Source: Candidatus Schekmanbacteria bacterium (GTDB lineage: Bacteria > CSSED10-310 > JACPHN01). Taken from it: a stretch of 35,668 nt of DNA. Where the stretch lies: contig JACPHN010000186.1 in the NCBI GenBank assembly GCA_016188575.1, forward strand, positions 1 to 35,668. The letters run 5' to 3'. The notes beneath the pieces were generated by a model. That model had not been told where the DNA came from. It did no database searches and saw only the letters and a list, made by a program, of their open reading frames with translations. Each line of letters opens with the position of its first letter. Position 1 is the stretch's first letter. The translations under genes were made by a program, and so were the position numbers. Positions 24,101 through 32,747 of the stretch are shown here, one piece after another.

Positions 24101-26150
24101 GGTCGGCGGCGACGGCGCTTGCATGGGTTGCGGCGAGAAGACGTGCGTGCATCTGGTTACCAGCGCCATCGAGGCCGCCATGCAGCCGCGCGTCGTACGT
24201 TTCGTCGACAAGCTCGATGGGCTGGTGCGGCAGTTGGAGGACAAGGCGCGGCTCCTGTTGGCCTCGGGAGCCGATCTCGACGTCCTGGCCACAGGGTCGG
24301 GGCAGCACTTTGACTTGCCCATCAGCGATGCGACGCGCGCGCGCCTCACCACGGTGACCGGCCTGCTGAGGACTCTCAAGGACCTGCGCTGGCGCTACGC
24401 GAGCGGTCCCACGGGCAAGGGGCGGGCCGCGCTCGGGATCACCAACTCCACCGGCTGTTCCTCGGTGTGGGCCAGCTCCTATCCCTACAACCCGTATCCC
24501 TTCCCCTGGGCAAACCACCTCTTCCAGGACTCGCCGTCTCTGGCAATCGGCATCTTCGAAGGCCAGATGCGCAAGATGGCGGACGCCTTCACTGCGGTGC
24601 GCAAGGCCGAGCTCGAGATTGCGGACAGCTACGACCCGAAGGTGCACAACGAGTTTTTCTCGGCCTTCACCTGGGAGGAGCTCACCGACGAGGAGTTCCG
24701 CCTTTGCCCACCCATCTTGGCGATCGGCGGCGATGGCGCGATGTATGACATCGGCTTTCAGAACCTGTCGCGGTTGTTGGCGTCGGGTAAGCCGGTGCGC
24801 GTGCTCGTTCTCGACACCCAGGTTTATTCCAATACCGGCGGGCAAGCCTGCACGAGCGGTTTTACGGGTCAGGTGTCGGACATGGCGGCCTATGGCGGGG
24901 CGCAGCGCGGCAAGCGCGAGCAGCGCAAGGAACTTTCCTTTATCGAGCTGGCGCACCGCGGCGCCTACGTGCTGCAGTCCTCGCAAGCGTCGGCGGCGCA
25001 TCTTCTCGGCGGCGTGCTGCGCGGGCTGAATGCGCGCGTGCCGGCGGTTTTCAACATCTATACGCCGTGTCAGGCGGAGCACGGCATTGCGGACTGCGCC
25101 TCGGAACACGCCGCCAGGCTCGCCCTGGAATCGCGCGCCTATCCCTTCCTGATCTACGATCCGGGCGCTGGACCGTCGATCACCGACAAGCTCGACCTGA
25201 CGGGGAATCCGTCCATCGACCAACGGTGGCCGACCTACACCATGACCTACGTGGACGATCAAGGCCGCGAACAGTCCATGGAGGTGCCGGTAACGACAGC
25301 GGACTGGGCGGCCACGGAGGCGCGGTTTGCCAAGCACTTCCAGCCGCTCAAGCCAGGGACCGACGCCGCGCGTCTCGTGCACCTCGACGCGTTTCTCGAC
25401 CTTCCGGAGGCGGAACGCGAGCAGAAGATTCCGTTCATCTACTCGCTCGGCGCCAATCGGAAGCTCGATCGGCTGCGCGTGTCACCGGAGATCGTCACGC
25501 TCACCGAAGAACGGCTCAACTACTGGCAGGATCTCAAGGAGATGTCCGGCATCGAAGTGCCGAAACGGGTCCGATCGCAGGTCACGACGGAGCTAGAGGA
25601 CGACTTCGGCGCCCGGCTCAGCGCGTTGAAGGCCGAATACGAGAGCAAGATCGCGGAGCTCAAGGCAACGTATCCGCGGCAGCTCGCGCAGCGGATTGCC
25701 GAAGCCCTGGTGCGGCCGGGAGGACAGGTAGACGCGGAATCGCTGTTGTCGTCCGCCGGTGCCGCGCGCGTCTCGCCACCGCGGGGTCCGGCAGTCGCCG
25801 GGGAGGGCGCGGCGCCCACCGCGGGGGGAAACGGCAAGAGTGAGGCGGCCAGTGTCGCCGCTCCGGTCGCCATCGCGGAGCGCGAAGCCGAACCCGAGGT
25901 CGTGGAGGGGCCGTACATCGACACGGAGATGTGCACCACCTGCAATGAATGCACGACGATCAACCCGAAGATGTTTGCCTATAACAGTGACCGGAAGGCC
26001 GTCATCAAGGATCCCGCCGCGGGGACCTACAAGGACCTGGTGACCGCCGCGGAACGATGCCCAGCGGGAATCATTCACCCCGGTGAACCGCTGAATCCGC
26101 GCGAGCGCGATCTGGACAAGTGGAGAAAGCGAGCCGAAGCGTTCAAGTAG
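21108..26150 (+). CDS. Pyruvate:ferredoxin (flavodoxin) oxidoreductase-like enzyme with extra C-terminal ferredoxin domain
   Basis: 1,680 residues in one chain. In order: the 2-oxoacid N-terminal (alpha) domain with AAGAYPITPATQMGE (about residue 43), its transketolase-like domain II, the gamma domain (GGWGAVTMGKNVTMTLFDLL, about residue 505), ferredoxin motif CTGCGQCWTQCP (about residue 788), a helical insert, ferredoxin motif CKGCMLCVEVCP (about residue 926), and the thiamine-diphosphate beta domain (GCMGCGEKTC about residue 1002, GGDGAMYDIGFQNL about residue 1207, YSNTGGQ about residue 1240). It closes with a linker and a third iron-sulphur domain (CTTCNEC about residue 1607 with a distant CPAG). 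Classical one-chain enzymes are near 1,170-1,200 residues, so about 480 are extra. Such enzymes convert 2-oxoacids plus CoA to acyl-CoA, CO2 and reduced ferredoxin. Pyruvate as substrate is probable, not proven. It is first gene of a four-gene operon. Confidence 0.85.
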   Translation: MKKQAHQEAKAVAKAPKYPGAPAAMDGTAAVVEMETAGGEAAGAYPITPATQMGEGWALAVAQGKKNVFGRRLLFFEPEGEHAAAAVTAGMSMMGLRAANFSAAQGIAYMHESLYAAVGKRLTYVLNIACRAMTKQSLNIHCAHDDYHAVEDTGFFQIFAKDVQESADLNLIAHRIAELSLTPGIIAQDGFLTSHVIETLNLPERDLVREYLGDPADLIETPTAAQRLIFGDKRRRIPEIFDFDHPAMIGTVQNQDSYAQGVAAQRPFFFDHIEKLADRAFAEYGELTGRHYARAMGYRLDDAEYALIGQGSFVSNAEAACDYLRKSRGLKIGVLNLTMFRPFPLDHVTRLLAGKRAAACLERVDQPLAVDGPLLREVRAALSKGMENSRSGNGARPFPSAATIAPEQIPELYSGCYGLGSRDLQPGDIIAAVDNMLPTGGHRRSFYLGIDFVRDAKQLPDGELPGWQEKILADYPHVSDLALKATEDANLMPADALSLRIHSVGGWGAVTMGKNVTMTLFDLLGLHVKSNPKYGSEKKGQPTTFYATFSREKIRLNCDLLHVSVVLSPDPNVFRHSNPLMGLAEGGVFIIQSDLDQQGFWSGLPGWARQIVREKQLRVFIIDAFAIARGEATDVELQFRMQGNAFQGAFFRGSPLMGREKLDEKELFEAIRSQLAKKFGHRGAHIVEDNYRVIRRGYEELREVDWRALQDRDTPAKRATMPWFIRAAETAQGIGDPNRFYDQVCALYKAGSDPIADPYAAFSAIPAATGVFRDMTGIRFEVPSFVAENCTGCGQCWTQCPDAAIPGLVTDIEDLIRVTARAAAEGGEQPRELLDAARPLADKARELVKAGKLDSAGPVLDAAREAVLPALGLGADAQQRFDAQFQQVRGRLAAFPLAKTAPFFSVPEAKHAGSGGLLSVTVNPYACKGCMLCVEVCPDHALVAVRQTDEIVERLRSNWDLWHRLPETPDRFIQIRDLDEGIGVLHTMLLKKQVYQSMVGGDGACMGCGEKTCVHLVTSAIEAAMQPRVVRFVDKLDGLVRQLEDKARLLLASGADLDVLATGSGQHFDLPISDATRARLTTVTGLLRTLKDLRWRYASGPTGKGRAALGITNSTGCSSVWASSYPYNPYPFPWANHLFQDSPSLAIGIFEGQMRKMADAFTAVRKAELEIADSYDPKVHNEFFSAFTWEELTDEEFRLCPPILAIGGDGAMYDIGFQNLSRLLASGKPVRVLVLDTQVYSNTGGQACTSGFTGQVSDMAAYGGAQRGKREQRKELSFIELAHRGAYVLQSSQASAAHLLGGVLRGLNARVPAVFNIYTPCQAEHGIADCASEHAARLALESRAYPFLIYDPGAGPSITDKLDLTGNPSIDQRWPTYTMTYVDDQGREQSMEVPVTTADWAATEARFAKHFQPLKPGTDAARLVHLDAFLDLPEAEREQKIPFIYSLGANRKLDRLRVSPEIVTLTEERLNYWQDLKEMSGIEVPKRVRSQVTTELEDDFGARLSALKAEYESKIAELKATYPRQLAQRIAEALVRPGGQVDAESLLSSAGAARVSPPRGPAVAGEGAAPTAGGNGKSEAASVAAPVAIAEREAEPEVVEGPYIDTEMCTTCNECTTINPKMFAYNSDRKAVIKDPAAGTYKDLVTAAERCPAGIIHPGEPLNPRERDLDKWRKRAEAFK

Positions 26151-26175
26151 GCGCGCTTCATAACCCGCATCGCTG

Positions 26176-29100
26176 ATGGCGGCTGTGGAGCAATACGAGA
26201 TTCTCGAGAAAATCGACGAGGGCGCCACGGCCGCCGTGTTCGCTGCGCGGGACCACCGCAGCGGCGAGACGGTGGTGCTCAAACAGCTTTTGGCCGAGCA
26301 CTCCGAGGAGGCGGCGGTCCTCCTTGATCAGGAAGTGCGTGTGCTCCGGGCACTCGATCATCCCGGAGTGGTTCGCGTGCTCGATTGCGGCCGCACACCG
26401 ACCGGCAGCTTCGTCGTGCTCGAGTACGTCGACGGTACGAACCTGGAGAGCGCCATCCAGGTGGGGGCGCTCTCCCTGGACTGCCGGCTCCGCATCGCCG
26501 TGGAGATCGCCGAAGCGCTTGCGCACGTCCACGCGCGCGGCATCGTCCACAAGGACCTCAAGACCCAGAACATTCTCCTCGATCGCGACAAGCGCGCGAA
26601 GATCGTGGACTTCGGCATTGCCCAGAGCGGGCTCGAGGAGACATCGCTGGGCGTGGGCACTGTCCACTACCTGTCTCCCGAGCAGATCATGGGCTCACCG
26701 CTCGATGCCCGGTCGGATGTTTACGCGTTTGGAATTCTCCTGTTCCGGCTCGTAACCGGGCGCTTTCCATTCGATGCGGACCGTCCAGCGGACGTCTTGT
26801 GCGCCCACCTGCACCAGGCGCCGCCGGCGCTGGCGAGCTCGTGTGTCGACGATACTCTTCACGCCGAGACGCCGGCCGTGGAGCGCGCATTCCCCCACCT
26901 CAATCGCGTCATTGCGCGGTGCCTGGAAAAGCGCCGCGAAGATCGGTATGACGGTGCGGCGGACGTGGCGTCGGATCTGGCGAGCATCCGGTCCGCGGTG
27001 GCCACGGGCCGATCGCCTGAACGGCTTCACGCCGTGCGTATGGCGCGGTCCACCGAGGGCGCGCGCTTCAGCTTTGTCGATCGCGAAGCGGAGCTCGGCG
27101 TGCTCGCGGAGTGCGGCCGCGTCGCCGCTGCCGGCACGGGGCGCGTGGTGCTGGTCGCCGGAACGACGGGGCTGGGCAAGACGCGGCTCGTCGAGGAATA
27201 TCTCGGTGGGCTGAGCTCCGTGGCGCAGGTGGTCTGGGCCCGTGCCGGGGCGTCGGGAGATGCTCCGGCTTTCCTTCCGCTCGTGCAGGCGCTCAAGGCA
27301 TATCTGGCGCGCATGGGCATTGACGGCATCGGGCCGCTCGCCGCGCTGTGGCCCGATCAGGCGGGATCGCAACGCGCACCGGCGGCGGACGGCGCCCCGC
27401 CTGTCGACATGGTCGCGCTGGCGACATTTCTGGGGCTTGCGGACGCTCAGGATGACCAGACCGCCGGCGGGCGCGGCGGGCGCCCGTCGATCCGGCGACC
27501 AGCGGGTCGCTTTCGCACTCAGGAGCAACTGTGGGATGCGCTGGTGTCGCTCATCCTGCGGCTCGCCGAGCAGTCCTGGCTGGTCATCGCCGTTGAAGAC
27601 CTCCACTGGTGCGACGCCGAGTCGCTCGATTTCCTCGTCTACCTCGCCCGACACATCGGCGCGGCCGCGGCGCTGATGATTTGCACCTATCGGCCCGAGG
27701 AGGTCGTCGACCCGCGATTTCGAGATCTCCTGCGCGCCTTCGCCGAGGTCCCTCACTGCAGTCACCTGCAACTCGAGCCGCTGTCGCGCCTGCACACGGG
27801 CAAGCTGGTGGCAGCCGCATTTCCCGCGGGTGAGCTCGGCGACGCCTTCGTTCAGCTCGTGTTCGAGGAGACCGGCGGAAACCCGTTGATCCTGGTCGAG
27901 GTCCTGAAATACCTCCAAGATACCGGCGTCATTCGCCGCACCGCTGCTGGCCTTGTGCTCGCGGAACGTCCCAGTCAGCTTTCCCTGCCCAAGCACGTGA
28001 TGGATCTCGTCGCCGCGCGCTTGACCCGCCTATCGGAAATCGAGCGCTGCGTCGCGGGCTGCGCCGCGGTTCAGGGGCAGTCGTTCGACTGGCGCGTGCT
28101 CGCCCCGGTCGCCGCCATCTCGGATCTGCGCCTCATCACCACGCTGACGCGCCTGGAGGAAATTCACCGGATGATCCGCTTCGAGAACGGCGGCTATGCT
28201 TTTGAGCATGCCAAGCTGAGCGAAGTGGTCTACCGGAGTCTGGATGCGGCCACGGCGACGAAGTATCATCTCGAGACGGCGAAGAGTCTGGCGGCGCTTT
28301 ACGCGAACGCACCGGAGCGCTCGGGAGAAATCGCCAAGCACTTCTACGCCGGCGGGAGCTACGAGGAGGCGCTGGACGCCTACCTCGCGGCCGCCAGACA
28401 CGCGAAGGATGGATTCTCCAACGGCGCCGCGATCACCTTCTACGAGGGCGCCATCAAGACGGTCCGGCATCTCCGGCTCACCCCGGGGGTGATGCAGCGG
28501 CTGCTCCAGGCGCAGCTCAACCTGGCGGAGGTACAGGAGCTCGTAGGCGAGCTCGATGCGGCGCGGATTACGCTCACGCGGGCGCGCGAAGTCGCCAGGG
28601 AGATCGGCGACGCCAAGGGCCAGGTGACCGCCCATCGCAAGCTCGGCGACCTGCACCGGGAGCGCGGCGAGTACGACAAGGCCGACGGCGACTTCCGCGC
28701 CGCGGCGGACCTCGCAGAACGATACGCCCTCGGGCGCGAGCTCGCCATCACCTACAACTCCATGGGCGAGACCTACCATTGCCGTGGCGAGCTCGACCTG
28801 GCCGAGCAATACTACGACAGTGCTCTGCGCGGTGCGGACAACGTCGGTGACGTACCGGCAGTCGCGGAAGCTCTGAACAACCTCGGCGTGCTCTACATCA
28901 ATCAGACGCGGTTCGCGGAGGCCATCGAGCACTTCCAGGATTGCATGGCGATCGCCGGCGGCGTGGGTGATCTGGTCCAGAAGGCCGTAAGCTTGCACAA
29001 CCTCGGCGCTGTCTACTACCGTATGGAACAATACGAACAGGTCATGTGCTACTATGAGCGGAGCCTGGAGCTGAGCAAGATCATCGGCGACGTCCGCCTG

Positions 29101-29631
29101 ACCGGCACCACCTACAACAATCTCGGCGTCATTCATCGCATCCATGGCGACTATGAGGCGGCACTGGAGCTCTTCCACAAGAGCCTGGACATCCACGTCA
29201 AGCTGAGCAATGTGCGGATGCAGGCGATTCTCCTCGGTAACCTGGGAACCGTGTACGAGGCTACCGGCCGCCACGAGCTCGCCCTGGAACACTTCCGCAA
29301 GGCGGCCGCGCTTTCCTCCGAAATCGGCGCCAAACGCCACCTCGGCCAGATCTACACGCACCTCGGGCGCGTGCACCGCAAGCTCGGCGACCTCGACGAA
29401 AGCGAAAACCTCCTGAGCGAGGCGATCCGCTTGTTCGGCGATGGGCCGCAAACCGGAGAGCTCGCGGAAGCTCACCGCGAGCGCGGCGAAACGCTGCAAG
29501 CGAAGGGAGCAGCGGAGGCGGCCGCAGCGGAGCTCACCAGGTCTCTGGAGATTTGCGAAGCCCGTGGGCTCGGCTCGCGGGCGGAGGAGCTCAAGCTCAT
29601 CATTGCCAGACTCGCGCGCGAAGGCGAGTAG
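26176..29631 (+). CDS. Ser/Thr protein kinase fused to AAA ATPase and TPR repeats
   Basis: 1,151 residues, 25 nt after the oxidoreductase gene. Residues 1-270 are a eukaryotic-type kinase: nucleotide loop IDEGATAAVFAARD, invariant Lys in VVLKQL (about residue 36), catalytic loop HKDLKTQN (about residue 125; His-Lys-Asp instead of His-Arg-Asp), metal-binding DFG (about residue 145) and SPEQ. From about 300 comes an AAA/ATPase domain of the kind seen in large signalling NTPases: Walker A GTTGLGKT (about residue 330) and Walker B WLVIAVEDLHWCD (about residue 470). Residues about 715-1130 hold tetratricopeptide repeats (for example NNLGVLYINQTRFAEAIEHF). It is cytoplasmic with no membrane segment. 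The TPR array probably binds a partner or effector. The context suggests it controls the adjacent enzyme or activator. Confidence 0.85.
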   Translation: MAAVEQYEILEKIDEGATAAVFAARDHRSGETVVLKQLLAEHSEEAAVLLDQEVRVLRALDHPGVVRVLDCGRTPTGSFVVLEYVDGTNLESAIQVGALSLDCRLRIAVEIAEALAHVHARGIVHKDLKTQNILLDRDKRAKIVDFGIAQSGLEETSLGVGTVHYLSPEQIMGSPLDARSDVYAFGILLFRLVTGRFPFDADRPADVLCAHLHQAPPALASSCVDDTLHAETPAVERAFPHLNRVIARCLEKRREDRYDGAADVASDLASIRSAVATGRSPERLHAVRMARSTEGARFSFVDREAELGVLAECGRVAAAGTGRVVLVAGTTGLGKTRLVEEYLGGLSSVAQVVWARAGASGDAPAFLPLVQALKAYLARMGIDGIGPLAALWPDQAGSQRAPAADGAPPVDMVALATFLGLADAQDDQTAGGRGGRPSIRRPAGRFRTQEQLWDALVSLILRLAEQSWLVIAVEDLHWCDAESLDFLVYLARHIGAAAALMICTYRPEEVVDPRFRDLLRAFAEVPHCSHLQLEPLSRLHTGKLVAAAFPAGELGDAFVQLVFEETGGNPLILVEVLKYLQDTGVIRRTAAGLVLAERPSQLSLPKHVMDLVAARLTRLSEIERCVAGCAAVQGQSFDWRVLAPVAAISDLRLITTLTRLEEIHRMIRFENGGYAFEHAKLSEVVYRSLDAATATKYHLETAKSLAALYANAPERSGEIAKHFYAGGSYEEALDAYLAAARHAKDGFSNGAAITFYEGAIKTVRHLRLTPGVMQRLLQAQLNLAEVQELVGELDAARITLTRAREVAREIGDAKGQVTAHRKLGDLHRERGEYDKADGDFRAAADLAERYALGRELAITYNSMGETYHCRGELDLAEQYYDSALRGADNVGDVPAVAEALNNLGVLYINQTRFAEAIEHFQDCMAIAGGVGDLVQKAVSLHNLGAVYYRMEQYEQVMCYYERSLELSKIIGDVRLTGTTYNNLGVIHRIHGDYEAALELFHKSLDIHVKLSNVRMQAILLGNLGTVYEATGRHELALEHFRKAAALSSEIGAKRHLGQIYTHLGRVHRKLGDLDESENLLSEAIRLFGDGPQTGELAEAHRERGETLQAKGAAEAAAAELTRSLEICEARGLGSRAEELKLIIARLAREGE

Positions 29632-29647
29632 AAGAATCGGACAGGCC

Positions 29648-31834
29648 ATGTTGTTCCTCATCAATTACTCGGAAAGCAAGGACCGGTTGGTCCTGACCTA
29701 CAACGCCGACGGCTTCTACCGCGAGGTCGCCGTCGACCCGACGCAGATCTACACGATCTACGGGCTCGCCAACTCCACCGAAATGGGCGTGGCGCTCACC
29801 GACCTCGACTTGCGGATTCTGGTCTGGAACAGCGCCATGGCCTCCTACTTCGGCCGGCCCATCGAGGCGGTGTACGGGGAGCGCCTTACCGAGGTGCTCC
29901 CGGAGCTCGATCTGCACGTTACCAACGCCATCGAGCGCGAGGTCGTCCAGGGCAGCCTGACGTTCCTGCAGTTCGGCTCCATCGATTTTTCGGCCTCCGG
30001 CCGCGAGCAGCTCCTCGGGCTGCACATGATGACGATCGACGAGGAGCTCAAGGAAAACCGGAGCTCGCTGACGCGCCAGCTCCAGCTCGGCATCCGGGAA
30101 CGTTCCAGTGCCAATACCAAGCTGCTCTTTGTGTTCACTCCCGTTCCCGGTCGCGATCTCGCGACGACTGCCCGGGAGGCGACCGATCTGTTCAGCTTTC
30201 GCGAGGTCGATCAGACCGTGCTGGCGATGATGCGCTCGTCGACCGAGGAGGAGACGGTCCAGTGCTTTGCGCGACTGTTGCATGCCATCAGCAACATGGA
30301 GTTCGTCAGTCTCCTGCTTTTCGACGAGGCGGGATCGGACTTTTTCTACCGCGTGCACGAGGGGATTCCCGAAGAGGCAGTGCGAGGATTCCGCATTGCC
30401 CTCGAGAACGTCCCCAACCAGGAATTTCTGTTTGCCCCACAGTCTTTCGTCGTGCCAACGGTGCGCTACTACTCGCAGCGGCACGTGCGGGATGGCCGCA
30501 CGCTCAGCCTGCCGGAAACCAAGGCCCACGCCCGCAAGTTCGGGATCAGCGCCTTCCAGGACATGCTCTTCCCCGCCGAGGTCGACTCGTTCCTGCTCTT
30601 GCCGATCATGTATCACTCCCGGGTGCTCGGGCTCGCGGCACTGTCGTCGCGCGCGAGCATGAACCGCACGCTGCTCGACCTCGAAATCGATGACCGCGTC
30701 GTCAATACGTCGAAGCGGCTGCGGGTGCTGTCCGTGTTTCTCGTCCAGCTCGCCTCGGCGCTCGTCAACATCCGTTACCACCACGAGCGCGAAGCGCAAC
30801 AGCAGCGCGTCTTCAAGGAGCAGCAGGAAAAGCTGACCGAGCAGGTCGAGCTGCTCAAAGGGCAGCTCGAAAAAGAGCGCGGCTACCAGCTCATTGGTAA
30901 CGCCCCGAAGATGCAACAAGTTTACGAGCTCATCCGCGTGACGGCGCGCGAGGACGTCACTGTCTTGTTGCTGGGCGAGAGCGGCACCGGGAAGGAGCTG
31001 GTAGCACGGGCGGTGCATTTCAGCTCGCCGCGCAAGACCAAGCCGTTTGTCGCGGTCAATTGCGCGGCGCTACCCGAGGGCCTGCTCGAAAGCGAGCTTT
31101 TCGGCCACGAACAGGGCGCGTTCACAGGTGCGGATCGGCGGCGGCTCGGGAAGTTCGAGATTGCTGACGGCGGCACGCTTTTCCTGGACGAGATCGGCGA
31201 CATCACACCGGCCACCCAGGCCAAACTGCTCCGCGTGCTGCAGGAGCGCAACTTCGAGCGCATCGGTGGCAATAATACGATTTCCGCGGACGTGCGACTC
31301 ATCACGGCGACCAACCGCGATCTGCGGCAGATGGTCCGCGAAGGCTCGTTCCGCGAGGATCTCTTCTACCGCATCAACGTCGTACCGATCGCCCTGCCAC
31401 CGCTGCGCCAGAGGATGGAGGATCTGCCGCTGCTGGTCGAGCATTTCGTCACGGAGTTCAAGACGCGCTATCGGCGCCTGATCAAAGGGGTTACCCGGTC
31501 GGTCCTGGAGCGGTTCTACGCGCATAGCTGGCCGGGAAACGTGCGGGAGCTGCGCAACGTGATCGAGCGCGCGGTGGTCCTGTGCTCGTCCAATGAAATT
31601 GATCTGGACTTGCTCCCGGAGCTCATGCGCGACCAGGACATCGTGCCGAATCCGGTCGAGAGCACGCATGTGCTCGGGACCACGTTCGATGCCGCGGTCA
31701 CGGCCTTCAAGAAAAGGCTCGTCGCCCACCATCTGCAGCAAGCCGAGCAGAATCGCACGGCGACAGCGAAGTCACTCGGCATCAGCAGACGGCACTTGTA
31801 CCGCGTGATGCAGGAGCTCGGCATCGAACCTTGA
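29648..31834 (+). CDS. Sigma-54-dependent transcriptional activator with PAS and GAF domains
   Basis: 728 residues from ATG 29648, 16 nt after the kinase gene. Residues about 34-95 form a PAS domain (GVALTDLDLRILVWNSAMAS), about 195-385 a GAF domain, and a coiled coil (QRVFKEQQEKLTEQVELLKG) leads into the AAA+ core. Core motifs are Walker A GESGTGKE (about residue 443), the sigma-54 contact loop GAFTGA (about residue 490), Walker B GGTLFLDEIGD (about residue 509) and the arginine-finger region FREDLFYRINVV. A Fis-type helix-turn-helix ends the protein (TAKSLGISRRHLYRVMQELG). It lacks a receiver domain, so the signal is likely sensed by PAS/GAF or delivered by the kinase. GAFTGA is intact, so sigma-54 activation is expected. 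No convincing sigma-54 promoter was found by eye in this window. Confidence 0.9.
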   Translation: MLFLINYSESKDRLVLTYNADGFYREVAVDPTQIYTIYGLANSTEMGVALTDLDLRILVWNSAMASYFGRPIEAVYGERLTEVLPELDLHVTNAIEREVVQGSLTFLQFGSIDFSASGREQLLGLHMMTIDEELKENRSSLTRQLQLGIRERSSANTKLLFVFTPVPGRDLATTAREATDLFSFREVDQTVLAMMRSSTEEETVQCFARLLHAISNMEFVSLLLFDEAGSDFFYRVHEGIPEEAVRGFRIALENVPNQEFLFAPQSFVVPTVRYYSQRHVRDGRTLSLPETKAHARKFGISAFQDMLFPAEVDSFLLLPIMYHSRVLGLAALSSRASMNRTLLDLEIDDRVVNTSKRLRVLSVFLVQLASALVNIRYHHEREAQQQRVFKEQQEKLTEQVELLKGQLEKERGYQLIGNAPKMQQVYELIRVTAREDVTVLLLGESGTGKELVARAVHFSSPRKTKPFVAVNCAALPEGLLESELFGHEQGAFTGADRRRLGKFEIADGGTLFLDEIGDITPATQAKLLRVLQERNFERIGGNNTISADVRLITATNRDLRQMVREGSFREDLFYRINVVPIALPPLRQRMEDLPLLVEHFVTEFKTRYRRLIKGVTRSVLERFYAHSWPGNVRELRNVIERAVVLCSSNEIDLDLLPELMRDQDIVPNPVESTHVLGTTFDAAVTAFKKRLVAHHLQQAEQNRTATAKSLGISRRHLYRVMQELGIEP

Positions 31835-31874
31835 GCGCGCAACCGGGTTGGAACGAAAAGGAGGAGGCAGCGAA

Positions 31875-32747
31875 ATGAAGCCCTCAACAATTCGGGCGGC
31901 AGCCGTTGCCGGGTCATTCTACCCTGGAACAGAGCCGGCGCTCATTGCGACGTTGGACGCGCTGTTTGCCGAAGCGCCGCACGAACCCCTGGTCGATGCG
32001 CTCGCGGTGGTGAGCCCGCACGCCGGGTATCGGTATTCCGGGCTCGTGGCGGCGAAAGTGTATGCGCGCGCGAAGCCGGTCCGCCGGTACATCATCCTGG
32101 GTCCTAACCACCGCGGCGCAGGCCACCCGGCCGCGGTGGTCGATGAAGGGGCGTGGGAGACGCCACTCGGCCAGGTGCCGATCGACGGGGATCTGGCCCA
32201 TGCGCTCCTCAGCATCTGTCCGATCCTCGCCGTGGATGCGTTCGCGCACGCCTGGGAGCACTCGCTCGAGGTCCAGGTGCCGTTCCTCCAGCGGACGGCC
32301 GTGCCGTTCTCCATCCTGCCGATCGCGCTGTTCACGCGCGACTTCGAGACTTGCCAGGAGCTTGGGCGGGCGCTGGCCAAAGTCGTGGCCGACTGCCCGG
32401 AGGATGAGCGGCCGGTGCTCGTTGCCAGCACGGACATGACGCACTACGAAGCGGACAGCACGGCGCGCGAAAAGGACGCGCTGGCGCGGCGGGAAATTCG
32501 CAAGATGAACCCGGAAGGACTCTACCGGACCGTGCGCAATCACCGAATCTCGATGTGTGGGATCATCCCGACGACGACGGTGCTGGTGGCGTGCAAGGAG
32601 CTGGGCGCCGATCGCGCCGTGGACGTGGGATATCAGACGAGCGGCGACGTCACCGGCGATCGGTCCCAGGTAGTCGGCTATGCGGGTTTTGTCGTCCCCA
32701 AGCCGAGCACGGAGGAGCTGGGGCTGCCGGACGCCGAGCTAGAGTGA
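31875..32747 (+). CDS. amrB: AmmeMemoRadiSam system protein B (MEMO1 family)
   Basis: 290 residues from ATG 31875, with a near-perfect AAGGAGG upstream. The MEMO1 family fingerprint is complete: SPHAGYRYSG (about residue 48), GPNHRG (about residue 76), WEHSLEVQVPFL (about residue 131), STDMTHYE (about residue 190) and MCGIIPTTT (about residue 229). These hold the three His and one Cys that correspond to the metal site of human MEMO1. The fold resembles class III extradiol dioxygenases. In bacteria this gene normally accompanies an AMMECR1-like gene and a radical SAM gene; neither is next to it here. Its chemistry is unsettled. It closes the operon 40 nt after the activator. Confidence 0.9.
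   Translation: MKPSTIRAAAVAGSFYPGTEPALIATLDALFAEAPHEPLVDALAVVSPHAGYRYSGLVAAKVYARAKPVRRYIILGPNHRGAGHPAAVVDEGAWETPLGQVPIDGDLAHALLSICPILAVDAFAHAWEHSLEVQVPFLQRTAVPFSILPIALFTRDFETCQELGRALAKVVADCPEDERPVLVASTDMTHYEADSTAREKDALARREIRKMNPEGLYRTVRNHRISMCGIIPTTTVLVACKELGADRAVDVGYQTSGDVTGDRSQVVGYAGFVVPKPSTEELGLPDAELE

Noticed and set aside
22665-25382. 905-residue open frame on the minus strand opposite the oxidoreductase gene
   Set aside because: It is antisense to a clearly conserved enzyme, Arg/His-rich with no domain pattern, and explained by high GC content suppressing stops.
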